DNA from: Hyphomonadaceae bacterium
GTDB lineage: Bacteria > Pseudomonadota > Alphaproteobacteria > Caulobacterales > Aquidulcibacteraceae
NCBI GenBank assembly: GCA_019753105.1
Contig: JAIELJ010000014.1
Location: 156,613-220,612 of the forward strand
Direction: 5' to 3'
DNA length: 64,000 nucleotides
The translations under genes and the position numbers were made by a program. Under the pieces are notes generated by a model. The model searched no databases. It saw only the letters and a program-made list of their open reading frames with translations, and was not told where the DNA came from. Below, in pieces: positions 1-7,043 of this stretch. Within the stretch, counting starts at the first letter, position 1, and each line of letters starts with the position of its first letter.

Positions 1-69
1 CGCGCATGTGTGATCCTCCCCGAGCGTTGAGTATGGCGTCGCCGCGCCAAGTCCGCCAGTATCAAGCCG

Positions 70-426
70 ATGGCCGTGACGAAAGCGCAGGTCCGCAAGT
101 TGGCGCTGGCGCTGGAAGGCGCGAGCGAGGTCGTTCACGTCGATCGCCCCGCGTTCCGCACCGTGCGCAAAATCTTCGCGACGCTGCCGCCGAAAGAAGA
201 GCACGTGAACCTGATGTTCGATCCAGCAACGCAGGACTTTTTCTGCGAGCAAGCGCCCGGCGTGATCGCGCCGATTCCCGGCGGCTGGGGCCGCATGGGC
301 ATGGCGTACTGCGATCTGAAGCGCGCCGATGAGGCTCTGGTTCATTCCGCCCTCAAGGCTGCGCACGCCCTGGCGCTGCCAAAACCGAAGGCGGCGCGAA
401 AGAAGGCTGTGAAACGTAAGGGTTAG
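70..426 (+). CDS. MmcQ/YjbR family protein
   Basis: A 118-aa protein matching the MmcQ/YjbR (CyaY-fold, putatively DNA-binding) family in length and pattern: N-terminal helix, a central HVNLMFDP strand, a late GGWGRMGMAYCDL block, then a helix that usually ends the fold. The last 15 or so residues (KPKAARKKAVKRKG) are a Lys/Arg tail beyond the usual family end, consistent with nucleic-acid contact. The molecular role of the family is not settled. The TAG stop overlaps the TAA stop of the convergent membrane-protein gene in a shared TTAG. Family assignment is fairly secure; function is unknown. Confidence 0.8.
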   Translation: MAVTKAQVRKLALALEGASEVVHVDRPAFRTVRKIFATLPPKEEHVNLMFDPATQDFFCEQAPGVIAPIPGGWGRMGMAYCDLKRADEALVHSALKAAHALALPKPKAARKKAVKRKG

Positions 427-2222
427 TTTTCGCCGATCTGATCGACGATCGCTTTGGCGGCTCGACGCTCCGCGTCGGTGTCGGCGTGTTTTGCTGCCTG
501 ACGAACCAACGCCCGAACGCCCGGTTCGTCTGCGATAGCCGCTGCAGCCAGCCCTGCAATCGCGACCGCGCGGACTGGGCCGAGGGAGTCGCGCTGCGGC
601 CCGGTTTGCGCAGCTTCCAGCAGCGCCAAGGTGCGGTCCGCTGATTGCGGCGCATCGACGATCAACCGCATCACGCTTGTACGCGCCTCCACCATGCGCA
701 CAGCGCCGTTGAGCGCGCGCCGCGCCTGATCGAGTTCAAAGACTTGCCGTTCTGGCCCGGCCCCGCGAATGGCCTGCACCACCTCCATAATTGCTTCGCG
801 GTCGCGTCGTGTCGTCATTGCGCGGCGCAAAAGCTCGTCATGGAATTCCGCGCTCGTGGAGCCGCCTTGCTTCATGCGCAGTGCTTTCGCCACGACTTGG
901 ATCGCCTTGGGTTGCGAAGCATCCGAAAGTTCGCCGAGGCGTATGACGTCGTATTCGGGAAATGCGGCAACAGCGGAGTCGTCCGCCACCCAGGCGCCGT
1001 CGTCCCCACGCCGGACTAACTTTCTGAATTCTGCCTTCTCAATGAAAGGGTCGAGCCGATTCAGCGAGCCGCCGGTGAAGAGTTCGCGCTGCTTGGCATT
1101 GCGTGCGGATATGCCGAGCGCTTGCAGCAGCGCCGCGAGAAACACCAAATCGACGAGCACGCGCGTTGAGAACACAACATGCCGCGCCGACGGATTGTCG
1201 CCGATCTGGATTCCCGCTTCGCCCTCGAAATCGTAGATTTCGGCCCAGTCGACGAATGGTACGGCCTTGGCCAGCTCCGAACCGAAGAAGGCGATCCAAT
1301 TACGCATATCGTGGGTATCGACACCGTTCGCGATCTCGAAAATTCCTAAAGCGCCTTCAACTTGCCGCAGCGCCAACGGCACCAGGAAAAACATCGACAT
1401 GAAGCTGAGCATGGCTTCATCGCGTAGGTCCTGTTCAAAACCAATACGCAGATGCGGGCCGACGAAGCGTCCGTTGAGCATGGCGAGTTCGCGATCGTCT
1501 TCGATCCAAGCCCAGCGCCGAGAGATTGAGATGGCTATCACAAACCCGGCGGCGAGCGGGATCAGTCCCCATGGCGGGTCGAGCGAATAGCCGAGGATTG
1601 CGCATGGCAAAAGAAAACCAGCGAGCAAAAAATAGCGCATTTGCCAGCTGCCGCGTGACGCGCCTGCGGCCGTCGCCACGACGAAAACGAGCAAGCTGTC
1701 GATGATGCTCATCACAAGTCCGAACGGCGCCACGATCGGTCGAAGGAGTGCAAACATCCAGCCGGCGCGCTGTCCAAGGTTCCAGGATGGCGCCCACGCA
1801 GCGAAAGCGAAGATGATTGCTAGTCCCGCGGTAACGGCGATGCCCCAAGTCGCATTGATGGCGCGCTGCCCCGTGGGCACCGTCGCAGCCCATAGCGCCA
1901 GCAGCACAATGAAAGTGATCGGTAGAGCGAGCAGTAGGAAGCTCCAACCGCTAATGTGATTGAGTTTCGGGGTTGCACCGGGTCTAGCGGGCAAGCGGCC
2001 CGCCAAGATCGAGATAATCCATGACGTGATCACGGCCGGTGCGCATGCAGCGCCGAACGCAATGGCCCAATGCGCCGGCGCTGGGTCGAATGCGCCGAGA
2101 TGGCCCTCATAGAGCGGGTATGCCGCCACAGCCGCGAGTAGCGCGACACTTGTGACGCACGCCGCTGCTTCCCAATCGATTGGACGAGCCGCCGCCGCGA
2201 CTGTTTCTGCTTCACTTGTCAT
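423..2222 (-). CDS. Large unknown integral membrane protein with cytosolic C-terminal region
   Basis: A 599-aa protein that I do not recognise. The first half holds roughly six hydrophobic spans (for example around residues 18-40, 48-72, 92-115, 124-145, 165-190 and 196-235). A middle segment containing MRNWIAFFGSELAKAVPFVDWAEIYDFE and one further span (near LVDLVFLAALLQALG) follows. The last 200 residues are soluble, helical and alanine-rich, reminiscent of HEAT-like repeats, though no clear repeat consensus is visible. No catalytic motif is apparent. The amphipathic segment before the FVDWAEIY motif could line a pore, but this is speculation. Monocistronic, starting at an ATG. Confidence 0.8.
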   Translation of the reverse strand: MTSEAETVAAAARPIDWEAAACVTSVALLAAVAAYPLYEGHLGAFDPAPAHWAIAFGAACAPAVITSWIISILAGRLPARPGATPKLNHISGWSFLLLALPITFIVLLALWAATVPTGQRAINATWGIAVTAGLAIIFAFAAWAPSWNLGQRAGWMFALLRPIVAPFGLVMSIIDSLLVFVVATAAGASRGSWQMRYFLLAGFLLPCAILGYSLDPPWGLIPLAAGFVIAISISRRWAWIEDDRELAMLNGRFVGPHLRIGFEQDLRDEAMLSFMSMFFLVPLALRQVEGALGIFEIANGVDTHDMRNWIAFFGSELAKAVPFVDWAEIYDFEGEAGIQIGDNPSARHVVFSTRVLVDLVFLAALLQALGISARNAKQRELFTGGSLNRLDPFIEKAEFRKLVRRGDDGAWVADDSAVAAFPEYDVIRLGELSDASQPKAIQVVAKALRMKQGGSTSAEFHDELLRRAMTTRRDREAIMEVVQAIRGAGPERQVFELDQARRALNGAVRMVEARTSVMRLIVDAPQSADRTLALLEAAQTGPQRDSLGPVRAVAIAGLAAAAIADEPGVRALVRQAAKHADTDAERRAAKAIVDQIGEN

Positions 2223-2416
2223 GGACGCCCCCGCGCCTATTGCCCTGGCAGTTCAGCGCGGTGATGACATGCGTGGCAAGCGAAATCCGATGCTGCCGTT
2301 GCGAACGCCACCGCGTTCGGCGCTGTCACAATTCGCCCGCGCAGAGTGAAGCGGCGATCACGATTGTGTGGGCGCGCGTCTCATGTGGACCTTGGCGGCA
2401 TCTGGGTAGTTACATC

Positions 2417-2449
2417 AATGCTGAGTGCAGAAAGGTTCTGTTCAGCATT
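2417..2449. promoter_or_regulatory. Inverted repeat, possible operator
   Basis: AATGCTGA (2417-2424) and its exact complement TCAGCATT (2442-2449) are separated by 17 nt, 36 nt before the start of the zinc-ribbon gene and within the region divergent from the large membrane protein. The spacing (about 25 nt centre to centre) suits a dimeric regulator, but no family is indicated and an 8-bp repeat could be chance. Confidence 0.3.
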
Positions 2450-2484
2450 AATGCAGTAATGTGAAAGGCGTTGGAGCTGTGACC

Positions 2485-2667
2485 ATGCTCGAGAAAAAAA
2501 TCGGCGAGCCCTGTCCGACCTGCCAGACGCCGCTTCAGCGACGTGCTTCCACATTCCGCACCATTGTCGGCGACGTCGCGTTCTGCGCGCGGTGTTGCTC
2601 TTCGTTCGAAATCTCGGTTGAGGACGACAAGGCTATAGCGTTCGGACCAGAGTTCGCGCCGGGCTAA
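2485..2667 (+). CDS. Small zinc-ribbon protein
   Basis: A 60-aa protein with two Cys pairs (C10-C13 in CPTC and C34-C37 in CARC, with a further C38), the classic spacing of a treble-clef or zinc-ribbon knuckle. The ATG at 2485 is preferred over the in-frame GTG at 2461 because GGAG lies 8 nt upstream of it. The acidic C-terminal part (SVEDDKAIAFGPEF) shows no enzyme motif. It stands alone between a divergent membrane protein and the EF-G-like gene. Expected role: zinc binding and perhaps nucleic acid or protein contact; nothing more can be said. Confidence 0.6.
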   Translation: MLEKKIGEPCPTCQTPLQRRASTFRTIVGDVAFCARCCSSFEISVEDDKAIAFGPEFAPG

Positions 2668-2840
2668 CGCGGGGCGTTTCTTGAACCGACCCCTTCTTGA
2701 AGACACTTAGGGCGCTCGCACGCCTCATCATCAACATTGCCGTTTTTCGAGACGCGCGCCGGGCTTGCCCCGTTGCGCCTCCGGCATGTCCGTGAAACAG
2801 TGAGCGTGTGGCCAGAAACTGGCCGCGCATAAGCGAGAAG

Positions 2841-2879
2841 CGGCGCCAGCCGCTGGCGCCGCCCGGCCCCGATACGGGG
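2841..2879 (+). promoter_or_regulatory. Tandem hairpins in the 5' leader of the EF-G-like gene
   Basis: A perfect 10-bp inverted repeat, CGGCGCCAGC (2841-2850) and GCTGGCGCCG (2852-2861), with one central base is followed at once by CCCCG-ATA-CGGGG (2867-2879). No T-run follows, so these are not typical intrinsic terminators. They end 21 nt before the ATG of the EF-G-like gene, close to its GGGAGGC ribosome-binding region, and could act on translation or RNA stability. Confidence 0.4.
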
Positions 2880-2899
2880 ACAACAAGGGAGGCAGCCTC

Positions 2900-4888
2900 A
2901 TGCCTGAAAACAAAACAGCAAATGTGGTGAGGGCTATAGCCGTCGTCGGTCCGACCGGAGCGGGCAAGACGGCGTTGACGTTAAGCTTGGCTTCAGCCGC
3001 TTCGGGCGGATCGGGCGCAGTCCCGGCCGCGGCGGGCCAATCCACGGAAACCCAATTCACCGCCATCGATTTCATGGGCGATCACTACGCCCTGATCGAC
3101 ACACCCGGCGCGGTGGACTTCCAAGCCGACGCGGACTTCGCGTTGCCTGGCGCCGACATGGCGCTGATCGTCGCCGATCCTGATCCGGAAAAGGCCGTTC
3201 TGTTGCAGCCGTTTATGAAAGCGGTCGAAGAACTCGGCATTCCGCGCGCGATCTTCATCAACAAGATCGACAGCGCGCGCGGGCGCATCCGCGATTTGTT
3301 GGAGGCATTGCAGCCGTTGTCGAGCGTGCCCTTGGTGGCGCGCCAGATTCCGATTTGGAAGGACGAGAAAGTTATTGGCTATGTCGATTTAGCACTTGAG
3401 CGCGCCTACCAGTACGAGACGGGCAAGCCGTCGAAGATGATCGACATTCCGAAAGACGTGGCGGAACGGGAACACGAAGCCCGCTTCCACATGCTCGAAC
3501 AGATTGCCGATTATGACGACGCGCTGATGGAGCAATTGCTCTCCGACGTGACGCCGGAGCGCGATGTGATCTTCGCCGATCTCGTGCGCGAAATGCGCGA
3601 GGGGCTCATCGCACCGGTCTTTTTCGGCTCAACCGCGCAGGGCTTCGGCATCCGCCGGCTCCTGAAAGCGTTTCGGCACGATACGCCGGCGCCAGAGTTT
3701 GCGGCCAAGCGCCTCGGCCTCGAAGGCGGCGGCGCTTACGTTATGAAGATTTCGCATGCCGGGCAGGCGGGTAAGCTTGCTTACGCGCGCATCTTTGGCG
3801 GCAAGGTTGCCGATTCCGACACGTTGACGCTCAGCGACAACTCGAGCGCACGCCCAGCCGCGCTGTTCTCGGTGCACGGATCGCAAACGAAGAAAGTGGC
3901 GAGCGCGCCGGAAGGTGATGTTGTCGCCATCGGCAAACTCGATCCGGTCGCGGCAGGTGATCTGCTTGGGCGCAGCAAGGCGCTCAGGATCGAGCGCAAG
4001 AAGCGTTTCCCCGTCTATCAGCTCGCCATCGCCACCAAGGACCGCAAGGATGACGTGCGGCTCTCGGGCGCGTTGCAAAAACTGGTTGAGGAAGATGCAG
4101 GGCTCGTCGTCGTACACGATCAAGCGACGCACGAAATCCTGCTGCAAGGCCAAGGCGAGCCGCATCTGCGCTCAGTGCTGGATCGGCTGAAATCACGCTT
4201 CAATGTTGAGGTGGCGGCTGCCGCGCCGACGACACCGTACAAGGAGAGTTTGCGCAAGACTGCGGAAGTGCGTGGCCGTCACAAGAAGCAAACCGGCGGG
4301 CACGGCCAATTCGGCGATTGCGTGATCCAGGTCAAGCCTTTGCCGCGCGGCGAGGGTTTCCAGTTCGTCGATAAGATCACGGGCGGCGCCATCCCGCGTC
4401 AGTGGATTCCTGCGGTCGAAGCGGGTGTCAAAGATGCGCTGACCAAAGGCGCGATCGGCTATCCGGTTGTCGATGTCTCGGTCACGCTCATCGATGGCTC
4501 GTTCCACGCCGTGGATTCAAGCGAGCACTCGTTCCAGCAGGCCGGGCGTCTCGGCATGCAGGAGGCGATCGAGCAGTGCGGCACTGTGCTGCTGGAGCCG
4601 GTCGAGAAGCTGACGATCTACACGCCAAGCTCCGGCACGCCGAAAATCAACTCGGCGGTCTCTAGCCATAACGGCCAGATCCTCGGTTTCGAGCCGCGTG
4701 ACGGATGGCCCGGCTGGGACAAGGTGGAAGTCTATCTGCCGCAATCGGAGCGGCAGAACTTCATCATCGAGCTGCGCTCACTGACACAAGGCTTGGCGAC
4801 GTTCGAAGCGGAGTTCGATCACATGGTCGAAGTCAGCGGCCGGCGCGCGGACGACGTGGCGAAGCGTGCTCAAGTCAGCGCGGGTTAA
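2900..4888 (+). CDS. Elongation factor G-like GTPase (EF-G paralogue)
   Basis: A 662-aa protein with the EF-G domain order: GTPase domain (P-loop GPTGAGKT about residues 17-24, DTPG about 74-77, NKID about 121-124), beta-barrel domain II, then domains III, IV and V at the C-terminus (GGHGQFGD motif of domain IV near residue 470). It is shorter than canonical EF-G (about 690-700 aa). Two departures from true translocases are visible. The P-loop is GPTGAGKT rather than the AHIDAGKT type. The switch II motif is DTPGAVDF, so the histidine of DTPGH that supports GTP hydrolysis is alanine. Family knowledge: such paralogues are common and not the essential translocase. Likely a ribosome-associated GTPase of unsettled role. 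Confidence 0.85.
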   Translation: MPENKTANVVRAIAVVGPTGAGKTALTLSLASAASGGSGAVPAAAGQSTETQFTAIDFMGDHYALIDTPGAVDFQADADFALPGADMALIVADPDPEKAVLLQPFMKAVEELGIPRAIFINKIDSARGRIRDLLEALQPLSSVPLVARQIPIWKDEKVIGYVDLALERAYQYETGKPSKMIDIPKDVAEREHEARFHMLEQIADYDDALMEQLLSDVTPERDVIFADLVREMREGLIAPVFFGSTAQGFGIRRLLKAFRHDTPAPEFAAKRLGLEGGGAYVMKISHAGQAGKLAYARIFGGKVADSDTLTLSDNSSARPAALFSVHGSQTKKVASAPEGDVVAIGKLDPVAAGDLLGRSKALRIERKKRFPVYQLAIATKDRKDDVRLSGALQKLVEEDAGLVVVHDQATHEILLQGQGEPHLRSVLDRLKSRFNVEVAAAAPTTPYKESLRKTAEVRGRHKKQTGGHGQFGDCVIQVKPLPRGEGFQFVDKITGGAIPRQWIPAVEAGVKDALTKGAIGYPVVDVSVTLIDGSFHAVDSSEHSFQQAGRLGMQEAIEQCGTVLLEPVEKLTIYTPSSGTPKINSAVSSHNGQILGFEPRDGWPGWDKVEVYLPQSERQNFIIELRSLTQGLATFEAEFDHMVEVSGRRADDVAKRAQVSAG

Positions 4889-4890
4889 AG

Positions 4891-4986
4891 TCATCCTGGG
4901 CACGCGGAGCGTGACCGGGACCCAGGGCCAACACACTGCGTGTTGCTCTGGGTCCCGGGACAATGCTCCGCATTGCCCCAGGATGA
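4891..4986. repeat. Cloverleaf-like intergenic palindromic repeat, copy 1
   Basis: The outer stem TCATCCTGGG (4891-4900) pairs with CCCAGGATGA (4977-4986). Inside are three arms: CACGC-gga-GCGTG (4901-4913); a central 11-bp stem CCGGGACCCAG (4915-4925) with CTGGGTCCCGG (4948-4958), capped by AACAC/GTGTT (4930-4944); and CAATG/CATTG (4961-4975). It fills the space between two convergent genes. Related copies lie at 52629-52733 and 63331-63436 with the same four-stem layout. Confidence 0.8.
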
Positions 4987-5008
4987 CGAACTTAGAGGAT
5001 GACGCGCA

Positions 5009-5404
5009 CTAACGCGGCCAGAGGACCATTTGTGTTTGCGTGACCAGCGCGACGGGTTTGCCGTCGGCGGTCTCGACCTTGGTTTGCCAGACGCTTGTGT
5101 TGCGGCCGCGATGGGCCGGCGTGGTTTCGCCGCGGACGGTGACGCCCGCTTTCGCGCCGCCGAGAAAATTGGTCTTGCTCTCGATCGTCGTTGTGCCGAT
5201 CGCGCCTTCCGGTAGCGCCATGAAACCGCCAATGGCGCCCAGTGAGTCCGCGAACGCCATGATGGCGCCGCCGTGCAGAATGCCGCCGGCGGTGCAGAGA
5301 TCGTCGCGGACTAGGAGTTCGCCGACGATGCGCTCGGGCGTTGCTTCTGTGACGGTGACGCCCATCAATTTGGCGAACGGCATGGTGTCAGCGGCGTTGG
5401 TCAT
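5009..5404 (-). CDS. PaaI-family hotdog thioesterase
   Basis: A 131-aa single hotdog-fold domain. The block LCTAGGILHGGAIMAFADSLGAIGG is the PaaI/YdiI-type active-site region: the HGG turn followed by an acidic residue (D) in the long helix. Such proteins hydrolyse acyl- or aryl-CoA esters as tetramers; the substrate cannot be read from sequence. The ATG at 5404 overlaps the TGA stop of the upstream EamA gene by 4 nt (ATGA), so the two are translationally coupled. The longer in-frame extension runs back into the transporter gene in another frame and is not used. Confidence 0.85.
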   Translation of the reverse strand: MTNAADTMPFAKLMGVTVTEATPERIVGELLVRDDLCTAGGILHGGAIMAFADSLGAIGGFMALPEGAIGTTTIESKTNFLGGAKAGVTVRGETTPAHRGRNTSVWQTKVETADGKPVALVTQTQMVLWPR

Positions 5405-6297
5405 GGATGCGGCTCCGGTATCAGTTTCGCGGCGATGCGGCGCTCGTCCCACGCCGCCCACAAGCATGCAGCAACAATAAGCGCCGCGCCCATGTAGATT
5501 TCCACGCGCGGGACCTCCTGGAAAACCAAAAATCCGATCGCGGTCGCCCAAATCAGCTCTGTGTAGTGGATGGGCGCGAGCTGTTGGGCCTCCGCACGGG
5601 CGTAAGCGCGCGACATGAGGTACATGAACACAGCCGCGAGCGCCCCCATCAGCACAAAGTAGGGCCACGTCTCCAACGCCGGCGGCGTGGCGAACGCGAT
5701 CGTTGGGATAAGGAGGAGGAGCCCGGGGAAGAGGCTCGTCATCAGGCCGACAATCGGCGCGCCATCTTTCTGTGAACGCTCGCGCAGAAGCACCATAGCG
5801 ATCGAAAAGAAGAAGGCCGAGACGAGTACGGCGATGACGCCCAAATCATGCTGCGGCGATTCCGCTTCGCTCGGCGCGCCCTGCATCGCGACGAGGACGC
5901 CTGCGAAACCGAGAACGGCGCAAATCACGCTCGCGGGCCGGATGCGCTCTCTCAGAATTATCGCCGCCACGAACGGCGCGAGCAATGGATAGATGAACGA
6001 GAGCGTCACCGCTTCGGCGAGCGGCAACACCGAAAGCGCCCAGAAGAAAGTCACAGCGCATGTGGCGATAACGAAGCCGCGAAGCCCGTGCGCGCGCCAC
6101 ATCTCGGCGCTGATCGGCGGGCGCCCAGCGCGCCAATAGATCATCAATGAGAAAAGCGCGCCGAACAGATAGCGCCCGAACGCGACCAGCAGGACGTGAT
6201 TGGTCTGCGTAAGGAACTTGATCGTCGCGTCCATCGACGCGCCGGCCATGATCGCCAGTGTGAGCACCAGCGCAGGCGGCAGCGCGCGGTCGAACAT
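5401..6297 (-). CDS. EamA/DMT-superfamily inner-membrane transporter
   Basis: A 298-aa protein with about ten hydrophobic spans arranged as two EamA repeats (residues about 10-140 and 155-285), the drug/metabolite transporter architecture. Members typically export amino acids or other small metabolites; substrate unknown. Its Shine-Dalgarno GGGGAG (minus strand, complement of 6303-6308) lies within the 3' half of the strong hairpin that ends the upstream lipoprotein transcript, 5 nt from the ATG. Expression may therefore depend on read-through or hairpin opening. It is the first gene of a two-gene unit with the thioesterase. Confidence 0.85.
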   Translation of the reverse strand: MFDRALPPALVLTLAIMAGASMDATIKFLTQTNHVLLVAFGRYLFGALFSLMIYWRAGRPPISAEMWRAHGLRGFVIATCAVTFFWALSVLPLAEAVTLSFIYPLLAPFVAAIILRERIRPASVICAVLGFAGVLVAMQGAPSEAESPQHDLGVIAVLVSAFFFSIAMVLLRERSQKDGAPIVGLMTSLFPGLLLLIPTIAFATPPALETWPYFVLMGALAAVFMYLMSRAYARAEAQQLAPIHYTELIWATAIGFLVFQEVPRVEIYMGAALIVAACLWAAWDERRIAAKLIPEPHP

Positions 6298-6298
6298 G

Positions 6299-6335
6299 AA
6301 AACTCCCCGCGCGCCTTCTGGCGCACGGGGAGTTT
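6299..6335 (-). terminator. Intrinsic terminator whose stem contains the EamA ribosome-binding site
   Basis: AAACTCCCCG (6300-6309) pairs with CGGGGAGTTT (6326-6335). After one mismatch, GCGCC (6311-6315) pairs with GGCGC (6320-6324) around loop TTCT. Read on the minus strand the stem ends in GGGGAGTTTTC immediately followed by the EamA ATG at 6297. It sits 28 nt past the stop of the lipoprotein gene, which it probably terminates. Confidence 0.7.
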
Positions 6336-6362
6336 CACTTCAATGGCTGATCGCCGAACGCC

Positions 6363-6608
6363 TTACGGCGTGGTCGGGGCCGGCGTTTGCGTGGTGGTGC
6401 TGTCGCCTGGGATTGCGTCAGCGCCGTCCGCGGCTTCGTCGACAGCTTCGCCGGCTTCTTCCGCGGGGCCTTGGCCCATGTCGGTCGTGCCGGTGGTGGA
6501 TTGTTCGTAGGTGGAGTCAGCCGCCTCTCCAGCTTCTTCAGCCGGGCCTTGGCTGCAAGCAGCGGCGCCCAAAGCCAGCGCGCTGGCGGCGATCAAAGCA
6601 ATACGCAT
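6363..6608 (-). CDS. Small acidic lipoprotein with internal repeat
   Basis: An 81-aa predicted lipoprotein: signal MRIALIAASALALGAAAC with the lipobox LGAAAC, leaving an acidic, low-complexity mature part. The segment QGPAEEAGEA occurs twice about 28 residues apart. The start at 6608 is chosen because it begins the signal peptide and follows a GGAGAG Shine-Dalgarno; the longer open frame is rejected. No enzymatic motif. It neighbours a second mini-lipoprotein of similar composition just upstream on the same strand, suggesting duplication. Likely anchored in the outer or inner membrane facing the periplasm; function unknown. Confidence 0.65.
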   Translation of the reverse strand: MRIALIAASALALGAAACSQGPAEEAGEAADSTYEQSTTGTTDMGQGPAEEAGEAVDEAADGADAIPGDSTTTQTPAPTTP

Positions 6609-6633
6609 GTAAGTCTCTCCTCGTGTTGTCCCG

Positions 6634-6864
6634 TTACGGGTTGGTGTTGGGATTGCCGTCGGTCGCGTCTTCGACAGATTCCGCGGCATCCTCACCGGCT
6701 TCCTCGATTGTATTGCCGGCGTCTTGCGCGGCATCCTCGAGTTCGTCACCGGCATTTTCGATCGACTCCGCAGCAGAGTCGTCTTCAACGCGCGTTTCCT
6801 GCGTGCAGGCGCCGAGCGTTAGAAAGCTCACCGCGGCAAGCGCGATAAGAGCTGGCTTCAACAT
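6634..6864 (-). CDS. Small acidic lipoprotein
   Basis: A 76-aa predicted lipoprotein with signal MLKPALIALAAVSFLTLGAC (lipobox LGAC) and a highly acidic helical mature part in which E/D-A-A/G patterns recur (ENAGDELEDAAQDAG, IEEAGEDAAESVEDA), possibly forming an amphipathic helix. An AAGGAGAAGG Shine-Dalgarno immediately precedes the ATG at 6864. It is followed after a short gap by the related lipoprotein gene, so the two probably form one transcript ended by the hairpin at 6299-6335. Function unknown. Confidence 0.65.
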   Translation of the reverse strand: MLKPALIALAAVSFLTLGACTQETRVEDDSAAESIENAGDELEDAAQDAGNTIEEAGEDAAESVEDATDGNPNTNP

Positions 6865-7043
6865 GACCTTCTCCTCCATTGGTGGTCGCCGGGGGAGAGA
6901 ACGCGGCGCCGGCGACACGGTTCCGCAATGACGGCAGAACGGCGCCCAAGCGCCTGAAAATGCGTATCGGCAAAGCCGCTTTGCGGGTTCCCACACTGGT
7001 GCGCCGCGCCGAGCGGGCTATAAGGCGCCCAACGAGGGAACAA

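Noticed and set aside
4891..4986. Possible tRNA gene in the cloverleaf repeat
   Set aside because: No T-loop or A/B-box-like conserved bases, no CCA acceptor, stem lengths wrong, and copies sit in unrelated contexts.
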